From contig NZ_FOOR01000005.1 in assembly GCF_900113255.1 (NCBI RefSeq), forward strand, positions 62,001 through 126,000: a stretch of DNA of 64,000 nt, given 5' to 3'. A model generated the notes under the pieces. That model searched no databases and was not told the origin of the DNA. It was given only the letters and a program-made list of their open reading frames with translations. Shown piece after piece: positions 54,596 to 63,419 of this stretch. This DNA is from Novosphingobium sp. CF614 (GTDB lineage Bacteria; Pseudomonadota; Alphaproteobacteria; Sphingomonadales; Sphingomonadaceae). Position 1 is the first letter of the stretch. The number at the start of each line of letters is the position of its first letter. Made by a program: the position numbers and the translations under genes.

Positions 54596-55586
54596 GGGGG
54601 TTCTTGGAGAGCTGACTGTAAAAGCGGGCGAGGTGGTCGGCGACGCGGACCGGCGCATAGCGGGGGGTGTCGCCGGACAACTCGGGCAGGGGCGCCACCG
54701 TCACGTTGCGGTCGGGATTGGCGAAGTAGGGCACCGAGAAGCGCTCCACGTCGGTGCGGTTGCGCACGCGGTGATAGTTCGAAAGATAGCGCCCGTTGGA
54801 CCACCACATCATCATGTCGCCGACGTTGATGGTGAAGGCGCCGCGCAGGGGAGGAGCCTGGATCCACGCGCCGTCGCGGCGCTTGACTTCCAGGCCGCCG
54901 ATCTCGCGCTGCGCCAGGATCGTGAACGGCCCTTCATCGGTGTGGGAGATCATGTTCGATACCTCGGTATCGGCGGTGTCGGGCAGAACCGGGTAGTAGT
55001 TGACGCTCAGTTGCGAGGGAGGGTGCCTGAACCAGCCATCGAAGCGCGTGTCCTCGAGCCCGAGCCCGAGCGCGAAAGCGCGCAGCAGTTCCCGTCCGAG
55101 CCCCAGCATGGCTTCGAGATAGGCTTCGCCCGCCAGGTGGAAATGGTCCATGCCGGCCGGCCAGCGGTTCACCTGGTCGAAGATCCGGGCGTGCTCCATG
55201 TCTTCCGGATCGGCCGGCCATTCGTGCTGCAGGCGGTATTGCTCGAACATGCGGGTATTGCGCGAAAGCGGCTGGTGATCGGGCATCGGAATGTAGCCGC
55301 GATACCACTCGGGGGTGGCAAAGGCCTCCGCCCGCTCGTGCATGGGGCGTGCGAAGAAGTCCGCGGCCGCGGCGAAGATGGCGTCCACCACCTGCTCCGG
55401 CACGCCGTGGCCGGTCAGGTAGAAGAATCCGATGTTCTCGCAGGCGAACGCGATTTCGTCGGCCACCGCCTTGCGGGCCATCTTGTCCCCGGCCAGGAAC
55501 GGCGCGAAGTCGATGATTGGAATTTCTTCCAGCGACACGGCCGCTGCTGCGGCGATGTCGTCCTCGCTTCTTTCGCTACGGCTCAT
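54579..55586 (-). CDS. 2-oxoglutarate/Fe(II)-dependent oxygenase (isopenicillin N synthase family)
   Basis: This encodes 335 residues with EEIPIIDFAPF at the N-terminal non-haem dioxygenase domain and the Fe(II) ligands His215 and Asp217 in ISHTDEGPFTIL and His272 in YLSNYHRVRN; the RxS 2-oxoglutarate/substrate pair is Arg282 and Ser284 in ERFSVPY. It could hydroxylate, desaturate or cleave a C-N bond. It leads the 2OG-hyuA-hyuB operon, so it probably acts first on the ring or its precursor. Confidence 0.9.
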   Translation of the reverse strand: MSRSERSEDDIAAAAAVSLEEIPIIDFAPFLAGDKMARKAVADEIAFACENIGFFYLTGHGVPEQVVDAIFAAAADFFARPMHERAEAFATPEWYRGYIPMPDHQPLSRNTRMFEQYRLQHEWPADPEDMEHARIFDQVNRWPAGMDHFHLAGEAYLEAMLGLGRELLRAFALGLGLEDTRFDGWFRHPPSQLSVNYYPVLPDTADTEVSNMISHTDEGPFTILAQREIGGLEVKRRDGAWIQAPPLRGAFTINVGDMMMWWSNGRYLSNYHRVRNRTDVERFSVPYFANPDRNVTVAPLPELSGDTPRYAPVRVADHLARFYSQLSKNPHEVYT

Positions 55587-55770
55587 TTTCGAAACTCCCT
55601 GGAGGCGCCTCGCTCGGCGGGGCTCCTGTCCGGAACAGCGCGGCGCGATGCTATGCGCGTGACTCGTTTAGGACAACGCAGGCGGCCCTTGCGGTGCTTT
55701 TTCGGCGCGGGTCCGTGGCCTAATGGTCACCTTCCCCTGGCGAGGCTTTGCGCTACCACTGCATATCGAG

Positions 55771-55800
55771 ACCGAAATTCTCCCGACCGAAATTCTCCCG
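55771..55800. repeat. 15-bp tandem duplication upstream of SDR2
   Basis: ACCGAAATTCTCCCG is repeated twice exactly (55771-55785, 55786-55800), 15 bases before the ATG of SDR2. Duplication could double a regulator site or affect leader spacing. Confidence 0.75.
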
Positions 55801-55814
55801 GACGACGCGAACCG

Positions 55815-56600
55815 ATGAATGTACCTGCTCCTGCCATCGACCTCTCGGACAAGGTCGCGCTTGTCACGGGGGGAACGCGCGGGCTGGGCCTCGGTCTCGC
55901 ACGCGCGCTGGGACGCCGGGGTGCGCGCGTGGTGCTGGTCGGGCGTGACGCCGCCTCCGGACGGCAGGCGGCCGACGGACTGTCGGCGCAAGGTATCGCC
56001 GCGAGCGCCATCGCCGCCGACGTCGCCGATGCCGGCGGCTTGCGCACGGCCCTGGCAGGGGTGGCGGCGATAGACCTGCTGGTATGTGCGGCCGGGGTGG
56101 GGGCGCCGCGCCGACCCGTCTGGGAAGCGACGCCGGATGATTATCGCGGCTGCTTCGACGTCAACGTGCTCGGGGTGGTCAATGCCATGGCGGCGGTGAT
56201 GCCCGGCATGATCGAGCGCGGCCAGGGCCGGGTCGTCGCCATCGGCGGGACCTATGGGCACAAGGGCGTCGCGGGCTTCTCGCTCTACGCCGCCTCGAAA
56301 TGGGCGCTGCGCGGTCTCGTCAAGTCGGCCGCGCTCGATGCGGCGCCGCACGGTATCTGCGTTAACATGATCTCGCCGGGCGGTGTGGAGGGAGAGCGCA
56401 TCCATCGCATGTTCCGCGAAACCGCGTCGCGCAACGGCGAGCCGGAGGACGCGCCGCTCAGACGCTTCCTGGCCACCGCCGCGCTGGGTCGACTGGTGAC
56501 GGAGGACGACATCGCGGCGGCGCTGTTTCACCTGGCGGGCCCCGCCGGGCGCATGATTACCGGGCAGGACATTCTCGTTGATGCCGGCACCGTCGTCTAG
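55815..56600 (+). CDS. Short-chain dehydrogenase/reductase 2
   Basis: This encodes 261 residues with the nucleotide loop VTGGTRGLGLGLA, Asn in DVNVLGVV and Tyr/Lys in YAASKWALRG. As in SDR1 and SDR3, the usual Ser 13 before Tyr is Gly (AIGGTYGHKG). It starts an operon with the PLP lyase (15-base gap), DUF3830 and aldehyde dehydrogenase genes. Substrate unknown. Confidence 0.91.
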   Translation: MNVPAPAIDLSDKVALVTGGTRGLGLGLARALGRRGARVVLVGRDAASGRQAADGLSAQGIAASAIAADVADAGGLRTALAGVAAIDLLVCAAGVGAPRRPVWEATPDDYRGCFDVNVLGVVNAMAAVMPGMIERGQGRVVAIGGTYGHKGVAGFSLYAASKWALRGLVKSAALDAAPHGICVNMISPGGVEGERIHRMFRETASRNGEPEDAPLRRFLATAALGRLVTEDDIAAALFHLAGPAGRMITGQDILVDAGTVV

Positions 56601-56615
56601 GGAGAAAGCAGCAGC

Positions 56616-57812
56616 ATGACCGATATCAGGGGCTTCCGGCGCGATACGCAGGCGCTTCATGCCGGGCGCAATCCGGAAGCCAATTTCGGCGTCGTCAATC
56701 CGCCCGTCTATCACTGCTCGACCGTGCTGTTCGATTCGGTCGCGGCGCTTCTGGAGACGCGCCGCGACCGTGCCTCCGGCGCCTTCGAGGGCTTCACCTA
56801 CGGACGCGAGGGCACCGCGACGACGCGCGCCTTCGAGGATGCGGTGACGCTGCTGGAAGGCGGCTACCGCGCGGTGACGACGAGCTGCGGCCTGGGCGCG
56901 ATCTGCGCTTCGCTCACCGCCTTTCTCTCGGCCGGAGACCATCTCCTGATCGTGGACAGCCTCTATGGCCCGGCACGCGATTTCTGCGAGAGCTTCCTGC
57001 GAAAGTTCGGTGTCGAGGTGACGTACTATCGCCCGAACATCGGCGCCGGCATCGCCGGGCTGTTCCGGGAGAACACCCGGGTCGTCTACATGGAGAGCCC
57101 CGGCTCGCTGACCTTCGAGATGACCGACGTGCCCGCCATCACGAAGGAATGCCGCGCGCGCGGGATAGCCACGATCTTCGACAATACCTGGGGTTCGCCG
57201 ATCAACTTCCGCCCGCTGGAACACGGGGTGGACGTCTCGATCAACGCCGCGACCAAGTACATCTCCGGCCATTCCGACCTTATGCTCGGGATCGCGGTGA
57301 CGAGCGAGGACGCCTTCATCCCGGTCAAGAAGACAGCGTCGGCATCCGGCTATTGCGGCGGTCCGGATGACATCTACCTGGCCATGCGCGGCCTGCGAAC
57401 GCTGCCGCTGCGCATGAAGCAGCACCACGCCTCGGGCCTTGCCATCGCCAAGTGGCTGCGGGAGCGGCCGGAGGTGCATCGCGTGATGCATCCCGCGCTA
57501 CCCGGGGACCCGGGCCATACGATCTGGGAGCGTGACTACGATGGCGCCTCGGGCCTGTTCGGCTTCGTGCTCGAAGCGTGCTCGGAGGCGCAGTTCGCGG
57601 CGTTCATGGACCACATGGACCTGTTCAAGCTGGGCTATTCGTGGGGCGGATACGAGAGCCTGGTGGTGCCGACTTATCCCAATACCCTGCGCTCGGCGAC
57701 CGAATGGTCCGCCCCCGGGCCGGCCGTGCGCATCCACGTCGGGCTGGAGGCGATCGAGGACTTGATCGCCGATCTCGATCGCGCCTTCGCCCGCCTTCGC
57801 GCGGCGGGCTGA
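56616..57812 (+). CDS. Cystathionine beta-lyase-like PLP enzyme
   Basis: This encodes 398 residues of the Cys/Met metabolism PLP family (fold type I). It has FTYGREGTATTRAFEDAVTL, FDNTWGSPINFRPLEHG and the PLP-binding Lys214 in INAATKYISGHSDLM, and ends with SWGGYESLV. It resembles MetC and related C-S lyases but could act on another amino acid or amine. In this operon it may release sulphur or ammonia from a pathway intermediate rather than serve methionine synthesis. Confidence 0.9.
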   Translation: MTDIRGFRRDTQALHAGRNPEANFGVVNPPVYHCSTVLFDSVAALLETRRDRASGAFEGFTYGREGTATTRAFEDAVTLLEGGYRAVTTSCGLGAICASLTAFLSAGDHLLIVDSLYGPARDFCESFLRKFGVEVTYYRPNIGAGIAGLFRENTRVVYMESPGSLTFEMTDVPAITKECRARGIATIFDNTWGSPINFRPLEHGVDVSINAATKYISGHSDLMLGIAVTSEDAFIPVKKTASASGYCGGPDDIYLAMRGLRTLPLRMKQHHASGLAIAKWLRERPEVHRVMHPALPGDPGHTIWERDYDGASGLFGFVLEACSEAQFAAFMDHMDLFKLGYSWGGYESLVVPTYPNTLRSATEWSAPGPAVRIHVGLEAIEDLIADLDRAFARLRAAG

Positions 57813-57832
57813 ACGACGGACGGACAAATTCC

Positions 57833-58249
57833 ATGACCCTTATCGACATCACCGCCGGCCCCTTCGCCTTCGTCGCCAGGCTGGAGGAAGAGCGCGCGCC
57901 CGTCACCGCGGCGCGCTTCAAGGCCATGCTGCCTTACGACCAGAAGCTGGTCCATGTCCGCTGGAGCGGCGAAGGCGTGTGGATTCCGCTGGGCGACGCG
58001 CGCTACGACCTGCCTTGGGAGAACCCCACGCGCTACCCCGCGCCGGGTCAGTTCATTTTCTATCCCGGCGGCTACAGCGAGTGCGAGATATTGCTGGCCT
58101 ATGGCGGCGTTGCCTTTGCCAGCAAGCTGGGGCCGCTTGCCGGCATCCATTTCCTCAGCATCGTCGAGGGGATGGAGAACTTGCAGGAACTCGGCCGCAA
58201 GACGCTGTGGGAAGGCGCGCAGCCCGTCAGTTTCCGGCCGAGGGCGTGA
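57833..58249 (+). CDS. DUF3830 family protein
   Basis: This is a 138-residue cyclophilin-like DUF3830 protein, with AGPFAFVARLEEERAPVTAA and FIFYPGGYSECEILLAYGG; such genes are frequently found near hydantoinase and amino acid racemase or lactam-degradation genes. Catalytic function is not defined. Its stop overlaps the ALDH GTG (GTGA), showing translational coupling. Confidence 0.86.
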   Translation: MTLIDITAGPFAFVARLEEERAPVTAARFKAMLPYDQKLVHVRWSGEGVWIPLGDARYDLPWENPTRYPAPGQFIFYPGGYSECEILLAYGGVAFASKLGPLAGIHFLSIVEGMENLQELGRKTLWEGAQPVSFRPRA

Positions 58250-59709
58250 GCGTGGGACCGGGCCTGGAACATCTCCTGATCGACGGCCGCCGGGTCGAGG
58301 CATCCGGGGGCGAGACGTTCGAGACCGTCAACCCGGCCGATGGCACGGTGCTCGCCCGCATCGCGCGCGGCACGGCCGGGGACGTGGACCATGCCGTAGC
58401 GGCCGCGCGCCGCGCCTTCGAGCAGGGGGCGTGGCCGCGCTTCTCGCCCGCCGACCGGCAGATGCTGCTCCTGCGCCTTGCCGCCCTGCTCGAACGCGAC
58501 GCGGAGGAATTCGCCCGCCTCGACACGATGGAGATGGGCTCGCCCATCCGCCACACGCGTGGCTCGGTCGTGCTGCTGGTCGATCTGCTGCGCTATTTCG
58601 CCGGGATCGCGCGATCGATCGAGGGCACCACCAACGCCCCGTCCGATCCCGCGCTCTTTGCGTGCACCGTCAAGGAACCGGTGGGCGTGTGCGGCGCGAT
58701 CATCCCGTGGAACGGACCGCTCTGGGCCTCCGTGCTCAAGCTGGGGCCGGTGCTGGCAAGCGGCTGCACGCTCGTGCTCAAGCCGGCCGAGGACGCGAGC
58801 CTCGCGCCCTTGCGGCTGGCCGAACTGGCGCTGGAAGCGGGCGTGCCGCCCGGCGTGTTCAACGTCGTCACCGGGTTCGGGACGGAAGCCGGCGCGGCGC
58901 TGGCCGCGCATCCCGGGCTGGACAAGATCGCCTTCACCGGTTCGGTCGAAACCGGCCGCGCCATTGTCCGGGCGTCGGCGGGCAATCTCAAGCGGCTGTC
59001 GCTCGAACTGGGGGGCAAGTCGCCGAACATCGTCTTTGCGGATGCCGATCTGGAAGCAGCGGCGCGCGCGGCGGTCGGTGCCGCCTTCGCGAACTCCGGT
59101 CAGGTCTGTAGCGCGGGGACGCGGCTGTTCGTCGAGCGCGCGATCCATCGGGAGTTCGCCGAGGAAGTGGCGCGTATCGCGGCGAGGTTGCGGATCGGCA
59201 ATGGTCTCGATCCCGAAACCGACCTGGGTCCGCTGGTTTCCGCCCGGCAACTGGCGCGGGTCCGCGGGCACATGGACGATGCGCTGTCCACCGGAGCGCG
59301 GGCGATCTCCGGCGGTGCGCGGCTTACCGGCGAATGTCATGGCGAGGGGTTCTTCTTCCCGCCTACCGTGCTCATCGACGCACGCGACGACATGCGCGCG
59401 GTGCGGGAGGAAATCTTCGGACCAATTCTGGCAACCCTGCCCTTCGACGCCGAAGAGGAAGTGATTGCCCGCGCCAATGCCACCGAGTTTGGCCTTGGCG
59501 CCGGCGTATGGACCGGGAGCGTGGGCAGGGCGCACCGCCTGTCGCGCGGGCTAAAGGCGGGTTCGGTCTGGGTGAACTGCTACAACCGCATCGATCCCGC
59601 GGTCCCCTCCGGCGGCGTGAAGGCGAGCGGCCAGGGGCGGGAATACGGTCGCCAGCATGTGGAAGAGCATTTCCAGCTCAAGTCGATCTGGATCGACACG
59701 GCGGTCTGA
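58246..59709 (+). CDS. Aldehyde dehydrogenase
   Basis: This encodes 487 residues, a NAD(P)-dependent aldehyde dehydrogenase. Catalytic Glu254 lies in LSLELGGKSPN and Cys288 in ANSGQVCSAGTR, with Asn156 in IIPWNGPLW. GTG 58246 overlaps the DUF3830 stop. In the cluster it would oxidise an aldehyde made from the amine, or a semialdehyde, to the acid. Confidence 0.94.
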   Translation: MSVGPGLEHLLIDGRRVEASGGETFETVNPADGTVLARIARGTAGDVDHAVAAARRAFEQGAWPRFSPADRQMLLLRLAALLERDAEEFARLDTMEMGSPIRHTRGSVVLLVDLLRYFAGIARSIEGTTNAPSDPALFACTVKEPVGVCGAIIPWNGPLWASVLKLGPVLASGCTLVLKPAEDASLAPLRLAELALEAGVPPGVFNVVTGFGTEAGAALAAHPGLDKIAFTGSVETGRAIVRASAGNLKRLSLELGGKSPNIVFADADLEAAARAAVGAAFANSGQVCSAGTRLFVERAIHREFAEEVARIAARLRIGNGLDPETDLGPLVSARQLARVRGHMDDALSTGARAISGGARLTGECHGEGFFFPPTVLIDARDDMRAVREEIFGPILATLPFDAEEEVIARANATEFGLGAGVWTGSVGRAHRLSRGLKAGSVWVNCYNRIDPAVPSGGVKASGQGREYGRQHVEEHFQLKSIWIDTAV

Positions 59710-59741
59710 TGGCCATTCGGCGGGAGCCGCCGATCAGCCGC

Positions 59742-60329
59742 CTACAGCCACTTCGGCACCACCGGCTTCTCGAACGCCGCCAAGGCGTCGATCAGTTCGT
59801 CGGGATCGGCTTGCACGACGATGCCGTTGCGGTGTTCGCGCGGCAGGAACTTCTGCTCGATCATCTTGTCGATGAAGCCCATGAACGGTTCGTGGAAGCC
59901 GCCGACGTTGTAGAGGCCGACCGGCTTGTCGATTTCGCCCAGCTGGTTGAGCGTCCAGGCTTCCATGAATTCCTCCAGCGTGCCGATGCCGCCAGGCAGG
60001 GCGATGCAGGCGTCGGCGATGGCAAGCATGCGTTCCTTGCGCAGGCGCATCGATTCGACGACCTCGTGCAGCGTCAGGCCCATGTGCAGGTGGCCCTTGT
60101 CGAACAGGCGCTGGTTGATGACGCCGTGGACGTGGCCGCCCCCCGCCAGCGCGGCATCGGCGAGAATGCCCATCAGGCCCTTGTGCGTGCCGCCATAGAC
60201 GATGCCGATCCCGCGCCGTGCCAGCGCCGCGCCGAGCGCCGCGGCGGCCTGTTCGTAAGTTTCGCCAAGGCCTGCGTTCGACCCGCAGAAGACGGCGACG
60301 TGGCGGATTTCGCGCTTGGACTGGCTCAT
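59742..60329 (-). CDS. LOG-family Rossmann-fold protein
   Basis: This encodes 195 residues of the TIGR00730/LOG family, with VAVFCGSNAG, GIVYGGTHKGLMGI and the signature LPGGIGTLEEFMEAW. Plant and bacterial members are nucleoside 5'-monophosphate phosphoribohydrolases (cytokinin-activating) and some are annotated as lysine decarboxylase. It is convergent with the aldehyde dehydrogenase gene and divergent from the Rieske pair, and does not clearly belong to the pathway. Confidence 0.92.
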   Translation of the reverse strand: MSQSKREIRHVAVFCGSNAGLGETYEQAAAALGAALARRGIGIVYGGTHKGLMGILADAALAGGGHVHGVINQRLFDKGHLHMGLTLHEVVESMRLRKERMLAIADACIALPGGIGTLEEFMEAWTLNQLGEIDKPVGLYNVGGFHEPFMGFIDKMIEQKFLPREHRNGIVVQADPDELIDALAAFEKPVVPKWL

Positions 60330-60350
60330 CGAAGGAACTCGCTCATAGGA

Positions 60351-60410
60351 AGGACCGGCTTAGGGAGGACCGGCTTAGGGCGGACTGGCGCAGGAAGGAT
60401 TGGGGCAGGG
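60351..60410. repeat. 15-bp tandem repeat upstream of the LOG gene
   Basis: AGGACCGGCTTAGGG (60351-60365) is repeated exactly (60366-60380), followed by two degenerate copies (CGGACTGGCGCAGGA, AGGATTGGGGCAGGG) to 60410. It lies 21 bases beyond the LOG start and about 165 before the Rieske gene. Confidence 0.7.
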
Positions 60411-60575
60411 TCTATGTTCCGAAATCGCCGGCGGCAAGCGCGGGGGAGTCGCCGTTTCGGCAACGGCGTGGGCGTCAGTCGGCAACACGCGAGCCGCGCG
60501 GGTTGAGGCATGAAGGATACAGCGGCCGACAGCGGTCGGCGCCGGACGAGCCTCGATCGACGGAAGACCAATGCC

Positions 60576-61898
60576 ATGACACCCGAACAGAACGACCTCG
60601 TCACCCGCAGCGGCCCTGACCGGCCGCTGGGTGCGCTGCTGCGTCGCTACTGGCAGCCGATCGCCCTGCTGGAGGAACTGGACGGGCCGCGCCCCGCCAA
60701 GCCGGTGAAGGTTCTGGGCCAGGACATGGTGCTGTTCCGCGACAGCCAGGGCCAGCTTGGACTTCTTGACCGGGACTGTCCCCATCGCGGCGCCGACCTT
60801 GCGTTCGGCCGGCTCGATGACGGCGGCCTGCGCTGCCTGTTCCACGGCTGGTTGTTCGACGTTGACGGCAACTGCATCCAGACGCCGGGGGAGCCCGCCG
60901 GATCGCGGCTGTGCACGCGCGTGAAGCAGCGCGCCTACCCGGTCGTCCAGCGCGCGGGCATGATTTTCGGCTATCTCGGCGAAGGCGAGCCGCCGGCCTT
61001 TCCCGGGCTGGATTGCTTCGCGGCGCCGGACAGCCACGTCTTCGCCTTCAAGGGCTATCTCGACTGCAACTGGCTGCAGGCGCTGGAAGTGGGGATCGAC
61101 CCGGCGCATGCCAGTTTCCTGCATCGTTTCTTCGAGGACGAGGAGGGGGACGCCTATGGAAAGCAGTTCCGCGCTCGCTCGGCTGACAGCGATGTGACGA
61201 TGATCCAGGTCCTGCGCGAGTTCGAGAACCCGGACATCACGATCACCCCGACCGACATCGGCTTTCGCCTGACCGCGCTGCGCCCGCTGCCGGACGGCAG
61301 GACGCATGTGCGGATCACCAACCTGTTCTTTCCGCAGGCCTTCCTGATTCCCCTGTCGGAGACGATGACGATTACCCAGTGGCACGTCCCGATCGACGAT
61401 TACAGCTGCTATTGGTACGCCGCCTTCACCAGCTTCGCCGAACCGGTGGAGAAGGAGGAGATGCGCCGCCAGCGGCTGACGCTCTACGAACTGCCCGATT
61501 ACAAGCCCCGGCTCGGCCGGCACAACGATTACGGCTACGACGTGGCCGAGCAGGGAAGCCGCACGTACACGGGCATGGGCGGGGATATCAACGTCCATGA
61601 CCAGTGGGCGGTCGAATCGATGGGCCGCATCCAGGACCGCACGCGCGAGCATCTGGGCACCACCGACAAGGGCATCGTCGCCTATCGCGCCATGCTCCTC
61701 AAGCAGATCCGCAAGGTGGAACAGGGTGAACGGCCGCTGCTCGACATCACCGCGGAAGAGGCGCGGGCGGTGGCCGATCCCGGAACCGTGGACGGCGTTG
61801 CTCCGGCCGGCGTGGATGTCGATGCCTACTGGCGCGAGGTCGATGCGCGCCGCCGCGCCGCCGCGCCCTGGGGCCCCGCCGTCGCGGTCGCCGAATGA
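60576..61898 (+). CDS. Rieske non-haem iron oxygenase, alpha subunit
   Basis: This encodes 440 residues, a Rieske-type aromatic-ring or N/O-dealkylating oxygenase. The [2Fe-2S] ligands are Cys68, His70, Cys87 and His90 (CPHRGADLAFGRLDDG and GLRCLFHGW). The mononuclear iron ligands are in NWLQALEVGIDPAHASFLHR. The structure matches the phthalate dioxygenase-type alpha-only oxygenases. No ferredoxin or reductase gene is adjacent within the window. GGAAGA lies before the ATG 60576. Its stop overlaps the next gene's ATG (ATGA). Confidence 0.93.
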   Translation: MTPEQNDLVTRSGPDRPLGALLRRYWQPIALLEELDGPRPAKPVKVLGQDMVLFRDSQGQLGLLDRDCPHRGADLAFGRLDDGGLRCLFHGWLFDVDGNCIQTPGEPAGSRLCTRVKQRAYPVVQRAGMIFGYLGEGEPPAFPGLDCFAAPDSHVFAFKGYLDCNWLQALEVGIDPAHASFLHRFFEDEEGDAYGKQFRARSADSDVTMIQVLREFENPDITITPTDIGFRLTALRPLPDGRTHVRITNLFFPQAFLIPLSETMTITQWHVPIDDYSCYWYAAFTSFAEPVEKEEMRRQRLTLYELPDYKPRLGRHNDYGYDVAEQGSRTYTGMGGDINVHDQWAVESMGRIQDRTREHLGTTDKGIVAYRAMLLKQIRKVEQGERPLLDITAEEARAVADPGTVDGVAPAGVDVDAYWREVDARRRAAAPWGPAVAVAE

Positions 61899-63334
61899 GC
61901 GGCTTCGTCGAGGGCCACGGCCTCTGGAACGAGGAACAGCGCCGGCTCGCCATCGAAGTGCTGAAGCGCGTCGAGGCGGACGGCGTCTCCACGATCCGCC
62001 TCGTCTTCGCCGACATGCACGGCATCACGCGCGGCAAGACGCTGCTCGCCGGCTCGCTGGCGGGCGCGTTCGAGGATGGCTGTGCGATCACTTCCACGCT
62101 GTTGCTGAAGGATACCTCGCATCGCACGGTGGTGCCGGTCTTCGCGGCCGGGGCGGGAATTGGCGACCCGGACTTGCAGGGCGGCGGCGACGTGGTGATG
62201 GTGCCCGATCCCGGGACGTTCCGCGTGCTGCCCTGGGCGCCCGGAACCGGGTGGATGCTCTGTGACCTCTACCATGACGATGGCCGTCCGGTCGTTCTCT
62301 CGACGCGCCGGCTGGCGCGCGAGGCGGCCGGACGGCTGGCCGCGCGCGGTTTCGAATATGTCAGCGGGCTGGAAGTGGAATTCTACCTGACCCGCCTGGA
62401 GGACTGCGCGCTGATGCCGCAGGATGCCGGCCAGCCCGGCCGGCCGCCCCGGGTCTCGCTGCTCCATCAGGGCTACGCCTACCTGACCGAGCAGCGCTAC
62501 GACCAGGTCGAGCCGATCGTCGAGATCCTGCGCGCGAACTGCGTTGCGCTCGGCCTGCCGCTGCATTCGCTGGAAGTCGAATTCGGCCCCAGCCAATGCG
62601 AGTTCGTCTTCAAGACCGGCAGCGGCATCGGTCCCGCGGACGACATGGTGCTGTTCCGCAGCGCCGCGAAGCAGATCGCCCGCCGCCATGGCTACCACGT
62701 GAGCTTCATGTGTCGGCCGCAACTTCCCGAAGCCATGGCGAGCGGGTGGCACCTGCACCAGTCGCTGCGCGACGCCAGGACCGGCGCCAACGCCTTCGCC
62801 CCGCACGATGGGGAGCCGGGGCTCTCGCAAGTCGGGCGGCAGGTCCTCGCCGGGCTTCTGGCGGGCGCGGCGGCGGCGACGCCGTTCTCCACGCCCACCG
62901 TCAACGGCTACAAGCGCTACCGCGCCAACTCCCTCGCGCCGGACCGCGTGGCGTGGGCCGAGGACAACCGGGGCGCGATGCTGCGGGTGCTGGCGAAGGG
63001 ACCGGCCAAGCTGCGCCGGATCGAGAACCGCGTGGGCGAACCCTCTGCCAACCCCTACCTTTACCTCGCCTCGCAGATGGCCACCGGCCTTGCCGGGATC
63101 GAGGCGGGCAAGGAGCCGCCGCCTTCGGTGGATTCGCCTTATGCCGCCCAGGTGGAAATGCTGCCGCGCACGCTGGAAAGCGCGCTCGACCGCCTCGATG
63201 AAAGCGCCTTGCTGCGCGGCGCGTTCGGCGACGCGTTTGTCGACCACTTCCTGCTGGTCAAGCGCGCGGAGGTCATGCGCTACAACCAGTCGGTGACCGA
63301 CTGGGAGCACCGGGAATACTTCGACTTGTTGTGA
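61895..63334 (+). CDS. Glutamine-synthetase-like ligase (gamma-glutamyl-amine type)
   Basis: This encodes 479 residues of the glutamine synthetase family. It has the metal/substrate Glu residues in GLEVEFYL and SLEVEFGPSQCEF, MASGWHLHQSL and the ATP Arg region RIENRVGEPSANPYLYLA. The N-terminal beta-grasp is FADMHGITRGK. This family includes PuuA, IpuC and the aniline gamma-glutamylanilide synthases TdnQ/AtdA1, which ligate amines to glutamate. It is coupled to the Rieske oxygenase, a combination seen in aniline dioxygenase systems. Confidence 0.9.
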   Translation: MSGFVEGHGLWNEEQRRLAIEVLKRVEADGVSTIRLVFADMHGITRGKTLLAGSLAGAFEDGCAITSTLLLKDTSHRTVVPVFAAGAGIGDPDLQGGGDVVMVPDPGTFRVLPWAPGTGWMLCDLYHDDGRPVVLSTRRLAREAAGRLAARGFEYVSGLEVEFYLTRLEDCALMPQDAGQPGRPPRVSLLHQGYAYLTEQRYDQVEPIVEILRANCVALGLPLHSLEVEFGPSQCEFVFKTGSGIGPADDMVLFRSAAKQIARRHGYHVSFMCRPQLPEAMASGWHLHQSLRDARTGANAFAPHDGEPGLSQVGRQVLAGLLAGAAAATPFSTPTVNGYKRYRANSLAPDRVAWAEDNRGAMLRVLAKGPAKLRRIENRVGEPSANPYLYLASQMATGLAGIEAGKEPPPSVDSPYAAQVEMLPRTLESALDRLDESALLRGAFGDAFVDHFLLVKRAEVMRYNQSVTDWEHREYFDLL

Positions 63335-63360
63335 CCCTTCGAGTCCCTGCCCCGAAGTCC

Positions 63361-63393
63361 CCTGAAGGGGAGGGGGCCTTGAAGGGGAGGGGG
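63361..63393. repeat. G-rich tandem repeat unit
   Basis: CCTGAAGGGGAGGGGG (63361-63376) is followed by CCTTGAAGGGGAGGGGG (63377-63393). It lies between the GS-like gene and SDR3, which converge. Its G-rich core recalls the arms of the 132-bp palindrome at 42865 but is not a full copy. Confidence 0.55.
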
Positions 63394-63419
63394 AAGGGCC
63401 GCCCTCGACACGACTGGCA

